The notes beneath the pieces are model-generated. The model was not told the DNA's origin, did no database searches, and was given only the letters and a program-made list of their open reading frames with translations. This document shows positions 48,855 through 61,533 of a stretch of DNA of 64,000 nt, in pieces (position 1 is the first letter of the stretch; every line of letters starts with the position of its first letter). The DNA lies in the NCBI GenBank assembly GCA_022605955.1, contig JAKCOZ010000250.1, positions 1 through 64,000 on the forward strand, in the 5' to 3' direction. Source of the DNA: Rallus limicola. Its lineage: Eukaryota > Chordata > Aves > Gruiformes > Rallidae. Position numbers and translations under genes: made by a program.

Positions 48855-51800
48855 ATGCCTTTCAGTCCTAGCTTCTTTACTTTGGGAGTTATTGCTGGAC
48901 GTTTAGCATGTTTTGAACTGCAGTCTGCTAGGGCCGAGAAAAGCACCGTAGGAGGTTCCAGGCATGTTCCCTCTTTCCAGGCAAAGGAAAAGGCTGAGAG
49001 CCAAAGTGACAGGGTCTGCTTGTGAGTCCTGTTAGGAGGTTTCAGACAAGCTATGCCTTTCATGCCTAGCTTCTTTACTTTGGGAGTTATTGCTGGACGT
49101 TTAGCATGTTTTGAACTGCAGTCTGCTAGGGCCGAGAAAAGCACCGTAGGAGGTTCCAGGCATGTTCCCTCTTTCCAGGCAAAGGAAAAGGCTGAGAGCC
49201 AAAGTGACAGGGTCTGCTTGTGTGTCCTGTTAGGAGGTTTCAGACAAGCTATGCCTTTCAGGCCTAGCTTCTTTACTTTGGGAGTTATTGCTGGACGGTT
49301 AGCATGTTTTGAACTGCAGTCTGCTAGGGCCGAGAAAAGCACCGTAGGAGGTTCCAGGCATGTTCCCTCTTTCCAGGCAAAGGAAAAGGCTGAGAGCCAA
49401 AGTGACAGGGTCTGCTCGTGTGTCCTGTTAGGAGGTTTCAGACAAGCTATGCCTTTCAGGCCTAGCTTCTTTACTTTGGGAGTTATTGCTGGACGTTTAG
49501 CATGTTTTGAACTGCAGTCTGCTAGGGCCGAGAAAAGCACCGTAGGAGGTTCCAGGCATGTTCCCTCTTTCCAGGCAAAGGAAAAGGCTGAGAGCCAAAG
49601 TGACAGGATCTGCTTGTGTGTCCTGTTAGGAGGTTTCAGACAAGCTATGCCTTTCAGGCCTAGCTTCTTTACTTTGGGAGTTATTGCTGGACGTTTAGCA
49701 TGTTTTGAACTGCAGTCTGCTAGGGCCGAGAAAAGCACCGTAGGAGGTTCCAGGCATGTTCCCTCTTTCCAGGCAAAGGAAAAGGCTGAGAGCCAAAGTG
49801 ACAGGGTCTGCTTGTGTGTCCTGTTAGGAGGTTTCAGACAAGCTATGCCTTTCAGGCCTAGCTTCTTTACTTTGGGAGTTATTGCTGGACGTTTAGCATG
49901 TTTTGAACTGCAGTCTGCTAGGGCCGAGAAAAGCACCGTAGGAGGTTCCAGGCATGTTCCCTCTTTCCAGGCAAAGGAAAAGGCTGAGAGCCAAAGTGAC
50001 AGGGTCTGCTTGTGAGTCCTGTTAGGAGGTTTCAGACAAGCTATGCCTTTCATGCCTAGCTTCTTTACTTTGGGAGTTATTGCTGGACGTTTAGCATGTT
50101 TTGAACTGCAGTCTGCTAGGGCCGAGAAAAGCACCGTAGGAGGTTCCAGGCATGTTCCCTCTTTCCAGGCAAAGGAAAAGGCTGAGAGCCAAAGTGACAG
50201 GGTCTGCTTGTGTGTCCTGTTAGGAGGTTTCAGACAAGCTATGCCTTTCAGTCCTAGCTTCTTTACTTTGGGAGTTATTGCTGGACGGTTAGCATGTTTT
50301 GAACTGCAGTCTGCTAGGGCCGAGAAAAGCACCGTAGGAGGTTCCAGGCATGTTCCCTCTTTCCAGGCAAAGGAAAAGGCTGAGAGCCAAAGTGACAGGG
50401 TCTGCTTGTGTGTCCTGTTAGGAGGTTTCAGACAAGCTATGCCTTTCATGCCTAGCTTCTTTACTTTGGGAGTTATTGCTGGACGTTTAGCATGTTTTGA
50501 ACAGCAGTCTGCTACGGCCGAGAAAAGCACCGTAGGAGGTTCCAGGCATGTTCCCTCTTTCCAGGCAAAGGAAAAGGCTGAGAGCCAAAGTGACAGGGTC
50601 TGCTTGTGTGTCCTGTTAGGAGGTTTCAGACAAGCTATGCCTTTCATGCCTAGCTTCTTTACTTTGGGAGTTATTGCTGGACGTTTAGCATGTTTTGAAC
50701 TGCAGTCTGCTAGGGCCGAGAAAAGCACCGTAGGATGTTCCAGGCATGTTCCCTCTTTCCAGGCAAAGGAAAAGGCTGAGAGCCAAAGTGACAGGGTCTG
50801 CTTGTGTGTCCTGTTAGGAGGTTTCAGACAAGCTATGCCTTTCAGGCCTAGCTTCTTTACTTTGGGAGTTATTGCTGGACGTTTAGCATGTTTTGAACTG
50901 CAGTCTGCTAGGGCCGAGAAAAGCACCGTAGGAGGTTCCAGGCATGTTCCCTCTTTCCAGGCAAAGGAAAAGGCTGAGAGCCAAAGTGACAGGGTCTGCT
51001 TGTGTGTCCTGTTAGGAGGTTTCAGACAAGCTATGCCTTTCAGGCCTAGCTTCTTTACTTTGGGAGTTATTGCTGGACGTTTAGCATGTTTTGAACTGCA
51101 GTCTGCTAGGGCCGAGAAAAGCACCGTAGGAGGTTCCAGGCATGTTCCCTCTTTCCAGGCAAAGGAAAAGGCTGAGAGCCAAAGTGACAGGGTCTGCTCG
51201 TGTGTCCTGTTAGGAGGTTTCAGACAAGCTATGCCTTTCAGGCCTAGCTTCTTTACTTTGGGAGTTATTGCTGGACGTTTAGCATGTTTTGAACTGCAGT
51301 CTGCTAGGGCCGAGAAAAGCACCGTAGGAGGTTCCAGGCATGTTCCCTCTTTCCAGGCAAAGGAAAAGGCTGAGAGCCAAAGTGACAGGGGCTGCTCGTG
51401 TGTCCTGTTAGGAGGTTTCAGACAAGCTATGCCTTTCAGGCCTAGCTTCTTTACTTTGGGAGTTATTGCTGAACGTTTAGCATGTTTTGAACTGCAGTCT
51501 GCTAGGGCCGAGAAAAGCACCGTAGGAGGTTCCAGGCATGTTCCCTCTTTCCAGGCAAAGGAAAAGGCTGAGAGCCAAAGGGACAGGGTCTGCTCGTGTG
51601 TCCTGTTAGGAGGTTTCAGACAAGCTATGCCTTTCAGGCCTAGCTTCTTTACTTTGGCAGTTATTGCTGGACGTTTAGCATGTTTTGAACTGCAGTCTGC
51701 TAGGGCCGAGAAAAGCACCGTAGGAGGTTCCAGGCATGTTCCCTCTTTCCAGGCAAAGGAAAAGGCTGAGAGCCAAAGTGACAGGGTCTGCTCGTGTGTC

Positions 51801-54775
51801 CTGTTAGGAGGTTTCAGACAAGCTATGCCTTTCAGGCCTAGCTTCTTTACTTTGGGAGTTATTGCTGGACGTTTAGCATGTTTTGAACTGCAGTCTGCTA
51901 GGGCCGAGAAAAGCACCATAGGAGGTTCCAGGCATGTTCCCTCTTTCCAGGCAAAGGAAAAGGCTGAGAGCCAAAGTGACAGGGTCTGCTCGTGTGTCCT
52001 GTTAGGAGGTTTCAGACAAGCTATGCCTTTCAGTCCTAGCTTCTTTACTTTGGGAGTTATTGCTGGACGGTTAGCATGTTTTGAACTGCAGTCTGCTAGG
52101 GCCGAGAAAAGCACCGTAGGAGGTTCCAGGCATGTTCCCTCTTTCCAGGCAAAGGAAAAGGCTGAGAGCCAAAGTGACAGGGTCTGCTCGTGTGTCCTGT
52201 TAGGAGGTTTCAGACAAGCTATGCCTTTCAGGCCTAGCTTCTTTACTTTGGGAGTTATTGCTGGACGTTTAGCATGTTTGGAACTGCAGTCTGCTAGGGC
52301 CGAGAAAAGCACCGTAGGAGGTTCCAGGCATGTTCCCTCTTTCCAGGCAAAGGAAAAGGCTGAGAGCCAAAGTGACAGGGGCTGCTCGTGTGTCCTGTTA
52401 GGAGGTTTCAGACAAGCTATGCCTTTCAGGCCTAGCTTCTTTACTTTGGGAGTTATTGCTGGACGTTTAGCATGTTTTGAACTGCAGTCTGCTAGGGCCG
52501 AGAAAAGCACCGTAGGAGGTTCCAGGCATGTTCCCTCTTTCCAGGCAAAGGAAAAGGCTGAGAGCCAAAGTGACAGGGTCTGCTCGTGTGTCCTGTTAGG
52601 AGGTTTCAGACAAGCTATGCCTTTCAGGCCTAGCTTCTTTACTTTGGGAGTTATTGCTGGACGTTTAGCATGTTTTGAACTGCAGTCTGCTAGGGCCGAG
52701 AAAAGCACCGTAGGAGGTTCCAGGCATGTTCCCTCTTTCCAGGCAAAGGAAAAGGCTGAGAGCCAAAGTGACAGGGTCTGCTCGTGTGTCCTGTTAGGAG
52801 GTTTCAGACAAGCTATGCCTTTCAGGCCTAGCTTCTTTACTTTGGCAGTTATTGCTGGACGTTTAGCATGTTTTGAACTGCAGTCTGCTAGGGCCGAGAA
52901 AAGCACCGTAGGAGGTTCCAGGCATGTTCCCTCTTTCCAGGCAAAGGAAAAGGCTGAGAGCCAAAGTGACAGGGTCTGCTCGTGTGTCCTGTTAGGAGGT
53001 TTCAGACAAGCTATGCCTTTCAGGCCTAGCTTCTTTACTTTGGGAGTTATTGCTGGACGGTTAGCATGTTTTGAACTGCAGTCTGCTAGGGCCGAGAAAA
53101 GCACCGTAGGAGGTTCCAGGCATGTTCCCTCTTTCCAGGCAAAGGAAAAGGCTGAGAGCCAAAGTGACAGGGTCTGCTCGTGTGTCCTGTTAGGAGGTTT
53201 CAGACAAGCTATGCCTTTCAGGCCTAGCTTCTTTACTTTGGGAGTTATTGCTGGACGTTTAGCATGTTTGGAACTGCAGTCTGCTAGGGCCGAGAAAAGC
53301 ACCGTAGGAGGTTCCAGGCATGTTCCCTCTTTCCAGGCAAAGGAAAAGGCTGAGAGCCAAAGTGACAGGGGCTGCTCGTGTGTCCTGTTAGGAGGTTTCA
53401 GACAAGCTATGCCTTTCAGGCCTAGCTTCTTTACTTTGGGAGTTATTGCTGGACGTTTAGCATGTTTTGAACTGCAGTCTGCTAGGGCCGAGAAAAGCAC
53501 CGTAGGAGGTTCCAGGCATGTTCCCTCTTTCCAGGCAAAGGAAAAGGCTGAGAGCCAAAGGGACGGGGTCTGCTCGTGTGTCCTGTTAGGAGGTTTCAGA
53601 CAAGCTATGCCTTTCAGGCCTAGCTTCTTTACTTTGGGAGTTATTGCTGGACGTTTAGCATGTTTTGAACTGCAGTCTGCTAGGGCCGAGAAAAGCACCG
53701 TAGGAGGTTCCAGGCATGTTCCCTCTTTCCAGGCAAAGGAAAAGGCTGAGAGCCAAAGTGACAGGGTCTGCTCGTGTGTCCTGTTAGGAGGTTTCAGACA
53801 AGCTATGCCTTTCAGGCCTAGCTTCTTTACTTTGGGAGTTATTGCTGGACGTTTAGCATGTTTTGAACTGCAGTCTGCTAGGGCCGAGAAAAGCACCGTA
53901 GGAGGTTCCAGGCATGTTCCCTCTTTCCAGGCAAAGGAAAAGGCTGAGAGCCAAAGTGACAGGGTCTGCTCGTGTGTCCTGTTAGGAGGTTTCAGACAAG
54001 CTATGCCTTTCAGGCCTAGCTTCTTTACTTTGGCAGTTATTGCTGGACGTTTAGCATGTTTTGAACTGCAGTCTGCTAGGGCCGAGAAAAGCACCGTAGG
54101 AGGTTCCAGGCATGTTCCCTCTTTCCAGGCAAAGGAAAAGGCTGAGAGCCAAAGTGACAGGGTCTGCTCGTGTGTCCTGTTAGGAGGTTTCAGACAAGCT
54201 ATGCCTTTCAGGCCTAGCTTCTTTACTTTGGGAGTTATTGCTGGACGTTTAGCATGTTTTGAACTGCAGTCTGCTAGGGCCGAGAAAAGCACCGTAGGAG
54301 GTTCCAGGCATGTTCCCTCTTTCCAGGCAAAGGGAAAAGGCTGAGAGCCAAAGTGACAGGGTCTGCTCGTGTGTCCTGTTAGGAGGTTTCAGACAAGCTA
54401 TGCCTTTCAGGCCTAGCTTCTTTACTTTGGGAGTTATTGCTGGACGTTTAGCATGTTTTGAACTGCAGTCTGCTAGGGCCGAGAAAAGCACCGTAGGAGG
54501 TTCCAGGCATGTTCCCTCTTTCCAGGCAAAGGAAAAGGCTGAGAGCCAAAGTGACAGGGTCTGCTCGTGTGTCCTGTTAGGAGGTTTCAGACAAGCTATG
54601 CCTTTCAGGCCTAGCTTCTTTACTTTGGGAGTTATTGCTGGACGTTTAGCATGTTTTGAACTGCAGTCTGCTAGGGCCGAGAAAAGCACCGTAGGAGGTT
54701 CCAGGCATGTTCCCTCTTTCCAGGCAAAGGAAAAGGCTGAGAGCCAAAGTGACAGGGTCTGCTCGTGTGTCCTCT
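47667..54775. repeat. Segmental satellite duplication, right copy (about 7.1 kb)
   Basis: This matches 28058-36750 in marker order: caggatctgc (49608), gaacagcag/ctacggccg (near 50501-50516), caggggctgc (near 51389), gctgaacg (near 51470), aagggacag (near 51579), ttggcag (near 51656), gtttggaac (near 52279), aaaggg (54332) and tcctcttagg (near 54773). It lacks eight monomers relative to the left copy. It also has its own changes, including taggatgtt near 50735, accatagg near 51917, an S-type monomer at about 52030 and a second gtttggaac near 53269. Confidence 0.82.
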
Positions 54776-57700
54776 TAGGAGGTTTCAGACAAGCTATGCC
54801 TTTCAGGCCTAGCTTCTTTACTTTGGGAGTTATTGCTGGACGTTTAGCATGTTTTGAACTGCAGTCTGCTAGGGCCGAGAAAAGCACCGTAGGAGGTTCC
54901 AGGCATGTTCCCTCTTTCCAGGCAAAGGAAAAGGCTGAGAGCCAAAGTGACAGGGTCTGCTTGTGTGTCCTGTTAGGAGGTTTCAGACAAGCTATGCCTT
55001 TCAGGCCTAGCTTCTTTACTTTGGGAGTTATTGCTGGACGTTTAGCATGTTTTGAACTGCAGTCTGCTAGGGCCGAGAAAAGCACCGTAGGAGGTTCCAG
55101 GCATGTTCCCTCTTTCCAGGCAAAGGAAAAGGCTGAGAGCCAAAGTGACAGGGTCTGCTCGTGTGTCCTGTTAGGAGGTTTCAGACAAGCTATGCCTTTC
55201 AGGCCTAGCTTCTTTTCTTTGTGAGTTATTGCTGGACGTTTAGCATGTTTTGAACTGCAGTCTGCTAGGGCCGAGAAAAGCACCGTAGGAGGTTCCAGGC
55301 ATGTTCCCTCTTTCCAGGCAAAGGGAAAAGGCTGAGAGCCAAAGTGACAGGGTCTACTCGTGTGTCCTGTTAGGAGGTTTCAGACAAGCTATGCCTTTCA
55401 GGCCTAGCTTCTTTACTTTGGGAGTTATTGCTGGACGTTTAGCATGTTTTGAACTGCAGTCTGCTAGGGCCGAGAAAAGCACCGTAGGAGGTTCCAGGCA
55501 TGTTCCCTCTTTCCAGGCAAAGGAAAAGGCTGAGAGCCAAAGTGACAGGGTCTGCTCGTGTGTCCTGTTAGGAGGTTTCAGACAAGCTATGCCTTTCAGG
55601 CCTAGCTTCTTTACTTTGGGAGTTATTGCTGGACGTTTAGCATGTTTTGAACTGCAGTCTGCTAGGGCCGAGAAAAGCACCGTAGGAGGTTCCAGGCATG
55701 TTCCCTCTTTCCAGGCAAAGGAAAAGGCTGAGAGCCAAAGTGACAGGGTCTGCTCGTGTGTCCTGTTAGGAGGTTTCAGACAAGCTATGCCTTTCAGGCC
55801 TAGCTTCTTTACTTTGGGAGTTATTGCTGGACGTTTAGCATGTTTTGAACTGCAGTCTGCTAGGGCCGAGAAAAGCACCGTAGGAGGTTCCAGGCATGTT
55901 CCCTCTTTCCAGGCAAAGGAAAAGGCTGAGAGCCAAAGTGACAGGGTCTGCTCGTGTGTCCTGTTAGGAGGTTTCAGACAAGCTATGCCTTTCAGGCCTA
56001 GCTTCTTTACTTTGGGAGTTATTGCTGGACGTTTAGCATGTTTTGAACTGCAGTCTGCTAGGGCCGAGAAAAGCACCGTAGGAGGTTCCAGGCATGTTCC
56101 CTCTTTCCAGGCAAAGGAAAAGGCTGAGAGCCAAAGTGACAGGGTCTGCTCGTGTGTCCTGTTAGGAGGTTTCAGACAAGCTATGCCTTTCAGGCCTAGC
56201 TTCTTTACTTTGGGAGTTATTGCTGGACGTTTAGCATGTTTTGAACTGCAGTCTGCTAGGGCCGAGAAAAGCACCGTAGGAGGTTCCAGGCATGTTCCCT
56301 CTTTCCAGGCAAAGGAAAAGGCTGAGAGCCAAAGTGACAGGGTCTGCTCGTGTGTCCTGTTAGGAGGTTTCAGACAAGCTATGCCTTTAAGGCCTAGCTT
56401 CTTTACTTTGGGAGTTACTGCTGGACGTTTAGCATGTTTTGAACTGCAGTCTGCTAGGGCCGAGAAAAGCACCGTAGGAGGTTCCAGGCATGTTCCCTCT
56501 TTCCAGGCAAAGGGAAAAGGCTGAGAGCCAAAGTGACAGGGTCTGCTCGTGTGTCCTGTTAGGAGGTTTCAGACAAGCTATGCCTTTCAGGCCTAGCTTC
56601 TTTACTTTGGGAGTTATTGCTGGACGTTGAGCATGTTTTGAACTGCAGTCTGCTAGGGCCGAGAAAAGCACCGTAGGAGGTTCCAGGCATGTTCCCTCTT
56701 TCCAGGCAAAGGGAAAAGGCTGAGAGCCAAAGTGACAGGGTCTGCTCGTGTGTCCTGTTAGGAGGTTTCAGACAAGCTATGCCTTTCAGGCCTAGCTTCT
56801 TTACTTTGGGAGTTATTGCTGGACGTTTAGCATGTTTTGAACTGCAGTCTGCTAGGGCCGAGAAAAGCACCGTAGGAGGTTCCAGGCATGTTCCCTCTTT
56901 CCAGGCAAAGGAAAAGGCTGAGAGCCAAAGTGACAGGGTCTGCTCGTGTGTCCTGTTAGGAGGTTTCAGACAAGCTATGCCTTTCAGGCCTAGCTTCTTT
57001 ACTTTGGGAGTTATTGCTGGACGTTTAGCATGTTTTGAACTGCAGTCTGCTAGGGCCGAGAAAAGCACCGTAGGAGGTTCCAGGCATGTTCCCTCTTTCC
57101 AGGCAAAGGAAAAGGCTGAGAGCCAAAGTGACAGGGGCTGCTCGTGTGTCCTGTTAGGAGGTTTCAGACAAGCTATGCCTTTCAGGCCTAGCTTCTTTAC
57201 TTTGGGAGTTATTGCTGGACGTTTAGCATGTTTTGAACTGCAGTCTGCTAGGGCCGAGAAAAGCACCGTAGGAGGTTCCAGGCATGTTCCCTCTTTCCAG
57301 GCAAAGGAAAAGGCTGAGAGCCAAAGTGACAGGGTCTGCTCGTGTGTCCTGTTAGGAGGTTTCAGACAAGCTATGCCTTTCAGGCCTAGCTTCTTTACTT
57401 TGGGAGTTATTGCTGGACGTTTAGCATGTTTTGAACTGCAGTCTGCTAGGGCCGAGAAAAGCACCGTAGGAGGTTCCAGGCATGTTCCCTCTTTCCAGGC
57501 AAAGGAAAAGGCTGAGAGCCAAAGTGACAGGGTCTGCTCGTGTGTCCTGTTAGGAGGTTTCAGACAAGCTATGCCTTTAAGGCCTAGCTTCTTTACTTTG
57601 GGAGTTACTGCTGGACGTTTAGCATGTTTTGAACTGCAGTCTGCTAGGGCCGAGAAAAGCACCGTAGGAGGTTCCAGGCATGTTCCCTCTTTCCAGGCAA

Positions 57701-60080
57701 AGGGAAAAGGCTGAGAGCCAAAGTGACAGGGTCTGCTCGTGTGTCCTGTTAGGAGGTTTCAGACAAGCTATGCCTTTCAGGCCTAGCTTCTTTACTTTGG
57801 GAGTTATTGCTGGACGTTGAGCATGTTTTGAACTGCAGTCTGCTAGGGCCGAGAAAAGCACCGTAGGAGGTTCCAGGCATGTTCCCTCTTTCCAGGCAAA
57901 GGGAAAAGGCTGAGAGCCAAAGTGACAGGGTCTGCTCGTGTGTCCTGTTAGGAGGTTTCAGACAAGCTATGCCTTTCAGGCCTAGCTTCTTTACTTTGGG
58001 AGTTATTGCTGGACGTTTAGCATGTTTTGAACTGCAGTCTGCTAGGGCCGAGAAAAGCACCGTAGGAGGTTCCAGGCATGTTCCCTCTTTCCAGGCAAAG
58101 GAAAAGGCTGAGAGCCAAAGTGACAGGGTCTGCTCGTGTGTCCTGTTAGGAGGTTTCAGACAAGCTATGCCTTTCAGGCCTAGCTTCTTTACTTTGGGAG
58201 TTATTGCTGGACGTTTAGCATGTTTTGAACTGCAGTCTGCTAGGGCCGAGAAAAGCACCGTAGGAGGTTCCAGGCATGTTCCCTCTTTCCAGGCAAAGGA
58301 AAAGGCTGAGAGCCAAAGTGACAGGGTCTGCTCGTGTGTCCTGTTAGGAGGTTTCAGACAAGCTATGCCTTTCATGCCTAGCTTCTTTACTTTGGGAGTT
58401 ATTGCTGGACGTTTAGCATGTTTTGAACTGCAGTCTGCTAGGGCCGAGAAAAGCACCGTAGGAGGTTCCAGGCATGTTCCCTCTTTCCAGGCAAAGGAAA
58501 AGGCTGAGAGCCAAAGTGACAGGGTCTGCTCGTGTGTCCTGTTAGGAGGTTTCAGACAAGCTATGCCTTTCAGGCCTAGCTTCTTTACTTTGGGAGTTAT
58601 TGCTGGACGTTTAGCATGTTTTGAACTGCAGTCTGCTAGGGCCGAGAAAAGCACCGTAGGAGGTTCCAGGCATGTTCCCTCTTTCCAGGCAAAGGAAAAG
58701 GCTGAGAGCCAAAGTGACAGGGTCTGCTCGTGTGTCCTGTTAGGAGGTTTCAGACAAGCTATGCCTTTCAGGCCTAGCTTCTTTACTTTGGGAGTTATTG
58801 CTGGACGTTTAGCATGTTTTGAACTGCAGTCTGCTAGGGCCGAGAAAAGCACCGTAGGAGGTTCCAGGCATGTTCCCTCTTTCCAGGCAAAGGAAAAGGC
58901 TGAGAGCCAAAGTGACAGGGTCTGCTCGTGTGTCCTGTTAGGAGGTTTCAGACAAGCTATGCCTTTCAGGCCTAGCTTCTTTACTTTGGGAGTTATTGCT
59001 GGACGTTTAGCATGTTTTGAACTGCAGTCTGCTAGGGCCGAGAAAAGCACCGTAGGAGGTTCCAGGCATGTTCCCTCTTTCCAGGCAAAGGAAAAGGCTG
59101 AGAGCCAAAGTGACAGGGTCTGCTCGTGTGTCCTGTTAGGAGGTTTCAGACAAGCTATGCCTTTCAGGCCTAGCTTCTTTACTTTGGGAGTTATTGCTGG
59201 ACGTTTAGCATGTTTTGAACTGCAGTCTGCTAGGGCCGAGAAAAGCACCGTAGGAGGTTCCAGGCATGTTCCCTCTTTCCAGGCAAAGGAAAAGGCTGAG
59301 AGCCAAAGTGACAGGGTCTGCTCGTGTGTCCTGTTAGGAGGTTTCAGACAAGCTATGCCTTTCAGGCCTAGCTTCTTTACTTTGGGAGTTATTGCTGGAC
59401 GTTTAGCATGTTTTGAACTGCAGTCTGCTAGGGCCGAGAAAAGCACCGTAGGAGGTTCCAGGCATGTTCCCTCTTTCCAGGCAAAGGAAAAGGCTGAGAG
59501 CCAAAGTGACAGGGTCTGCTCGTGTGTCCTGTTAGGAGGTTTCAGACAAGCTATGCCTTTCAGGCCTAGCTTCTTTACTTTGGGAGTTATTGCTGGACGT
59601 TTAGCATGTTTTGAACTGCAGTCTGCTAGGGCCGAGAAAAGCACCGTAGGAGGTTCCAGGCATGTTCCCTCTTTCCAGGCAAAGGAAAAGGCTGAGAGCC
59701 AAAGTGACAGGGTCTGCTCGTGTGTCCTGTTAGGAGGTTTCAGACAAGCTATGCCTTTCAGGCCTAGCTTCTTTACTTTGGGAGTTATTGCTGGACGTTT
59801 AGCATGTTTTGAACTGCAGTCTGCTAGGGCCGAGAAAAGCACCGTAGGAGGTTCCAGGCATGTTCCCTCTTTCCAGGCAAAGGAAAAGGCTGAGAGCCAA
59901 AGTGACAGGGTCTGCTCGTGTGTCCTGTTAGGAGGTTTCAGACAAGCTATGCCTTTCAGGCCTAGCTTCTTTTCTTTGGGAGTTATTGCTGGACGTTTAG
60001 CATGTTTTGAACTGCAGTCTGCTAGGGCCGAGAAAAGCACCGTAGGAGGTTCCAGGCATGTTCCCTCTTTCCAGGCAAAG
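54332..60080. repeat. Uniform R-type domain with 199-bp monomers, block 2
   Basis: Continues the style of 36.3-47.4 kb: R-type and ctcgtg monomers with the extra G near 54332, 55323, 56512, 56711, 57702, 57901 and 60080. Two of these (55323 and 60080) carry the cttttcttt ... tctactcg haplotype. The seven insertions account exactly for the 7-bp phase shift between TGA marks at 50015 and 61308. One M-type monomer interrupts the R-type run near 58374. Confidence 0.85.
55212..56630. repeat. Seven-monomer cassette, right copy
   Basis: Same marker order as 43728-45140: cttttctttgtgag (55212), aaaggg (55323), tctactcg (near 55354), five plain monomers, ctttaaggcc (near 56386), gttactg (near 56416), aaaggg (56512) and ttgagc (near 56628). 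The following monomer has another aaaggg (56711), absent at the equivalent place near 45224. A near-duplicate of the second half recurs at 57,578-57,901. Confidence 0.8.
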
Positions 60081-60345
60081 GGAAAAGGCTGAGAGCCAAA
60101 GTGACAGGGTCTACTCGTGTGTCCTGTTAGGAGGTTTCAGACAAGCTATGCCTTTCAGGCCTAGCTTCTTTACTTTGGGAGTTATTGCTGGACGTTTAGC
60201 ATGTTTTGAACTGCAGTCTGCTAGGGCCGAGAAAAGCACCGTAGGAGGTTCCAGGCATGTTCCCTCTTTCCAGGCAAAGGAAAAGGCTGAGAGCCAAAGT
60301 GACAGGGTCTGCTTGTGTGTCCTGTTAGGGGGTTTCAGACAAGCT

Positions 60346-61137
60346 ATGCCTTTCATGCCTAGATTCTTTACTTTGGGAGTTATTGCTGGACGTTTAGCAT
60401 GTTTTGAACTGCAGTCTGCTAGGGCCGAGAAAAGCACTGTAGGAGGTAGCAGGTATGTTCCCTCTTTCCAGGCAAAGGAAAAGGCTGAGCGCCAAAGTGA
60501 CAGGGTCTGCTTGTGTGTCCTGTTAGGGGGGTTCAGACAAGCTATGCCTTTCATGCCTAGCTTCTTTACTTTGGGAGTTATTGCTGGACGTTTAGCATGT
60601 TTTGAACTGCAGTCTGCTAGGGCCGAGAAAAGCACTGTAGGAGGTAGCAGGTATGTTCCCTCTTTCCAGGCAAAGGAAAAGGCTGAGAGCCAAAGTGACA
60701 GGGTCTGCTTGTGTGTCCATTTAGGAGGTTTCAGACAAGCTATGCCTTTCAGGCCTAGCTTCTTTACTTTGGGAGTTATTGCTGGACGTTTAGCATGTTT
60801 TGAACTGCAGTCTGCTAGGGCCGAGAAAAGCACCGTAGGAGGTTCCAGGCATGTTCCCTCTTTCCAGGCAAAGGAAAAGGCTGAGAGCCAAAGTGACAGG
60901 GTCTGCTTGTGTGTCCTGTTAGGAGGTTTCAGACAAGCTATGCCTTTCAGTCCTAGCTTCTTTACTTTGGGAGTTATTGCTGGACGTTTAGCATGTTTTG
61001 AACTGCAGTCTGCTAGGGCCGAGAAAAGCACCGTAGGAGGTTCCAGGCATGTTCCCTCTTTCCAGGCAAAGGAAAAGGCTGAGAGCCAAAGTGACAGGGT
61101 CTGCTTGTGTGTCCTGTTAGGAGGTTTCAGACAAGCT
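60346..61137. repeat. Four-monomer derivative HOR (792 bp), copy 1
   Basis: Monomer order: M-type with cctagattc, tagcaggta and gagcgcc; M-type with tagcaggta and a catttagg junction; R-type; S-type. Compared with the second 7-monomer HOR it lacks the M-type and gaactgcactc monomers between the two tagcaggta units, as if a crossover joined one tagcaggta block to the next. A TGA-variant S-type monomer (61306-61308) and an M-type monomer follow. Confidence 0.78.
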
Positions 61138-61533
61138 ATGCCTTTCAGTCCTAGCTTCTTTACTTTGGGAGTTATTGCTGGACGTTTAGCATGTTTTGAA
61201 CTGCAGTCTGCTAGGGCCGAGAAAAGCACCGTAGGAGGTTCCAGGCATGTTCCCTCTTTCCAGGCAAAGGAAAAGGCTGAGAGCCAAAGTGACAGGGTCT
61301 GCTTGTGAGTCCTGTTAGGAGGTTTCAGACAAGCTATGCCTTTCATGCCTAGCTTCTTTACTTTGGGAGTTATTGCTGGACGTTTAGCATGTTTTGAACT
61401 GCAGTCTGCTAGGGCCGAGAAAAGCACCGTAGGAGGTTCCAGGCATGTTCCCTCTTTCCAGGCAAAGGAAAAGGCTGAGAGCCAAAGTGACAGGGTCTGC
61501 TTGTGTGTCCTGTTAGGGGGTTTCAGACAAGCT

